Source of the DNA: JBGTBQ01 sp041749275
GTDB lineage: Bacteria > Acidobacteriota > Blastocatellia > Pyrinomonadales > Pyrinomonadaceae
DNA length: 6,452 bases
Assembly (NCBI GenBank): GCA_041749275.1
Contig: JBGTBQ010000276.1
Span: 1 to 6,452, forward strand
Direction: 5' to 3'
Shown here: piece by piece, positions 5,601-6,452 of the stretch
How positions within the stretch are numbered: position 1 is the stretch's first letter
Layout: each line of letters begins with the position of its first letter
The notes under the pieces: model-generated
Databases searched by the model: none
What the model was told of the DNA's origin: nothing
Seen by the model: only the letters and a program-made list of their open reading frames with translations
Translations under genes and position numbers: made by a program

Positions 5601-6452
5601 GACAGCTACCGCGTCGGTCTGCTTGAGCCGACCGCCAGCCGGCTGATTAACTTCACCCATCCCGTCCAACTCAAGCCGCTCTCCATCGCCGTCGCGCCGG
5701 ATCAGGGGCACGTCTACGTGCTCAACTTCGCCAGCAACACCCTCAACAAAATCCCCACGGGCCGCTTCGCGCCGAACAATCAGCTCGACCTCGCGGCGCT
5801 CGTCAACTATCGCGCCGACGTGCTCGAAGCCTACACGGATTTGTGGGGCGGACTCTTTCAATATCTCAAGGACTGCTTCTGCGACCATCTACTCGTCAAC
5901 TGCCCGACCTGCGACGACGAGGACGAACGTATCTACCTCGCGTGCGTCCGGTTCCGCGATGGAGAGGTCTACAAGGTTTGCAACTTCTCTGGCCGCAAGT
6001 ACGTCAAGAGCTTCCCGACCATCGAGTATTGGCTCTCCATCTTCCCCGTCATTCCGCTCATCTCCAAGATGGTCGAGAAGATTTGCTGCGCGGTCTTTCC
6101 GAGCTTCTTCAGCCGCTTCAACGCGCAGAGGGAGACGGCCAGCGCGAACGGCATCACCTTCGCCGAGAGCCGCATCAAGGGCGAACAACTTGAGACCGGC
6201 GTCATGTTCACCAAGCAGACCAACTTCCGCGCGGCGTTCGCCGATCAGATGTTGAAGGTGACCGCGGGCCGCAAGATCGCGCAGGAGTCCGTGGCGGGCG
6301 TCCTGACGGAGCGAAAGGACGCCGCGCCGCCGCCCACCACCACGCCCGCCGTTACGCGGGCCGAGGTGACGGGCTTGAAGGTCGAGGAGGCGCGCTCGCG
6401 CCTCGAAGCGGCGGGCGTCATCGTCGAGAGCGTCGAGCGTTACGAGCCGCGC
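2625..6452 (+). CDS. Very large DUF6519 protein with beta-propeller, Cys-rich segment and start of a PASTA domain (3' truncated)
   Basis: The frame is open from ATG 2625 to the last base: 1276 codons with no stop. Residues 1-430 match my recollection of DUF6519: RYSGVLMQQGRVQLDADWNEQ at 14-34, YRIEVQRGG and ATFKWSRDN at 246-267, GDYWLLPART at 387-396. The domain is interrupted at about 115-138 by a Ser/Pro-rich loop. Residues 440-545 hold three close cysteines (454, 459, 465), LHGWGIVCGLQVVC at 493-506 and a VQPGYALDCEGRDIVL strand pair. Residues 546-712 are mixed and partly helical, ending FCAMFEGARPFPEYPY. Residues 713-1045 look like a seven-bladed beta-propeller (DVAFSPDGSQMFAVAS at 770-785; SIAVAPDQGHVYVLN at 1020-1034). 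Residues 1084-1155 are Cys-rich, overlapping a hydrophobic stretch at 1133-1162. A Pro/Thr linker (1233-1243) leads to a PASTA-like motif from 1246. No signal peptide is seen. DUF6519 genes occur beside phage-tail genes, but the function is unknown; a peripheral baseplate or target-binding role is inference. Confidence 0.87.
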   Translation, partial: MGDFSRNTNDPKKRYSGVLMQQGRVQLDADWNEQLAIQLYRTELETRDVVGACGVPKKSDGFRIGLGPAPNAADFTISPGRIYVEGLLCELEHPATLLAQPDYPHADIAGLITGAVSSPPSSPPTGQPTSPLSSPPQALLADGLYLVYIHAWKREVTALDDPRLREVALGGPDTATRLKNVWQVKLLQVTPPASDPKCKTDFAEWDALVAPPTGRMNARTKPPVDEKDPCLLPPTAGFTRLENQLYRIEVQRGGPRGSATFKWSRDNAVVRTSITNVNGAILTVADVGRDDVLGFAGGQWVEITDEESILKGTPRPLAQIDKVDQTTREITLKTTPSGLAGRKNLQLIRWDQSGGAASADGVAMTGGWVDLEAGVEVEFSAGTYRAGDYWLLPARTATGEIEWPPFAVPNTAPEAQPPLGTRQHYCRLALAKVSDGDITLADCRKRFPALTDICAEDICVDNNACDLPDVENLQDMLDRLCAARDLRWHNKHLHGWGIVCGLQVVCGPDTLEPDSELDRPLRQHVTVQPGYALDCEGRDIVLDEHETLNVLQKAHEAQIPSTVLQNGEVCIRLELDEEGQRGFRVEEYQPPQNELKALLAGTLLMDFYNDCVKPLVDFAREEFTPDADGETALVGPARKRATTFGNLFIQYVEPVNGSRVFLSGNRGQTETESEHTILLNSYNRLRELLQSHTFCAMFEGARPFPEYPYANTGITTIFGRGEQTRLRVHPSSRRAYTFGASNQINVYDLGTNELVQLLEFPGGPSSIVRDVAFSPDGSQMFAVASLGQDESLFAIADITGGNLTHRFREPSVACDANFVTLATSAAVPDRVFAIGKGTGFYVLDPRNIPKTPQPRHAFNAVGHLVISNQPAFAWATGAIASAGKTDLYDHVLRLNITSEAPSPQQFSATVGGQQARGRDDIAFALVPNVPGGAPAQRLYMVIDPPPNTNGKQVVIFNAVSNTAGSSTTNLGENTRIRLAHNPVTNHMMVTYEDSYRVGLLEPTASRLINFTHPVQLKPLSIAVAPDQGHVYVLNFASNTLNKIPTGRFAPNNQLDLAALVNYRADVLEAYTDLWGGLFQYLKDCFCDHLLVNCPTCDDEDERIYLACVRFRDGEVYKVCNFSGRKYVKSFPTIEYWLSIFPVIPLISKMVEKICCAVFPSFFSRFNAQRETASANGITFAESRIKGEQLETGVMFTKQTNFRAAFADQMLKVTAGRKIAQESVAGVLTERKDAAPPPTTTPAVTRAEVTGLKVEEARSRLEAAGVIVESVERYEPR
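2973..2996 (+). repeat. Two tandem copies of a 12-base unit encoding Ser-Ser-Pro-Pro
   Basis: TCGAGTCCGCCG occurs twice with no gap (2973-2984 and 2985-2996), in frame, encoding SSPP-SSPP at residues 117-124 of the DUF6519 protein. A third SSPP at residues 133-136 (bases 3021-3032) uses different codons (TCA AGT CCT CCA). The identical pair looks like a recent slippage duplication; the third copy is either older or convergent. The result is a flexible Ser/Pro loop inside the DUF6519 domain, just before the conserved LADGLYLVYIHAW strand. Confidence 0.75.

Noticed and set aside
2625..6452. A frameshift or gene fusion artefact explaining the size of the DUF6519 protein
   Set aside because: Codon-by-codon reading found no stop and no change of frame. 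GC-rich third positions continue across all domain borders, and the modules follow one another without duplicated or broken motifs.
1..6452. CRISPR array, tRNA, insertion sequence, diversity-generating template/variable repeat
   Set aside because: No regularly spaced repeats, cloverleaf, transposase motif, terminal inverted repeats or reverse transcriptase were seen. The only clear repeat is the 12-base pair at 2973-2996.

Overview
The window is GC-rich bacterial DNA, coding almost throughout on the + strand. It is the 3' part of a co-directional gene string from a phage-tail-like contractile apparatus. The apparatus is most plausibly an extracellular contractile injection system (eCIS, the Afp/PVC/AlgoCIS class) or a related tailocin, rather than an ordinary prophage. 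The organism cannot be named from the sequence. GC-rich codon use, leaderless structural proteins and this gene pairing fit environmental phyla such as Acidobacteriota, Chloroflexota or Myxococcota. Several in-frame TTA codons (3156, 3657, 4275, 5397) argue mildly against a streptomycete.

Layout. Bases 1-123 hold the last 40 codons of an upstream gene, inferred from position to be a large baseplate wedge protein (gpJ / gp6 / Pvc11 class). Its TGA overlaps the GTG start of the next gene in a GTGA junction preceded by a near-perfect Shine-Dalgarno. Bases 120-2594 encode an 824-residue phage tail protein with an N-terminal P2 gpI-like (Tail_P2_I) domain, a conserved middle region, a beta-helix-like stretch and a conserved C-terminal tail (Pvc12/gp7 class). 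After a 30-base gap with its own strong Shine-Dalgarno, a reading frame opens at ATG 2625 and stays open to the last base (at least 1276 codons). This very large protein starts with a DUF6519 domain. It continues with an 'LHGWG..CGL' module, a predicted seven-bladed beta-propeller, a cysteine-rich segment with a hydrophobic stretch, a Pro/Thr linker and the beginning of a PASTA domain, and is cut by the window edge.

How the genes fit together (inference). The first two proteins would build the baseplate wedges that close the end of the contractile tube-sheath. The third, with modules for protein and possibly cell-wall binding, is a candidate baseplate-peripheral, anchoring or target-recognition component. 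Tight spacing implies one transcript and coordinated translation. No promoter, terminator, tRNA, rRNA, CRISPR array, insertion sequence or attachment site was seen, and no gap exceeds 30 bases.

The most interesting object is the multi-domain DUF6519-propeller-Cys-PASTA protein, whose role in contractile injection systems is, as far as I know, not established.
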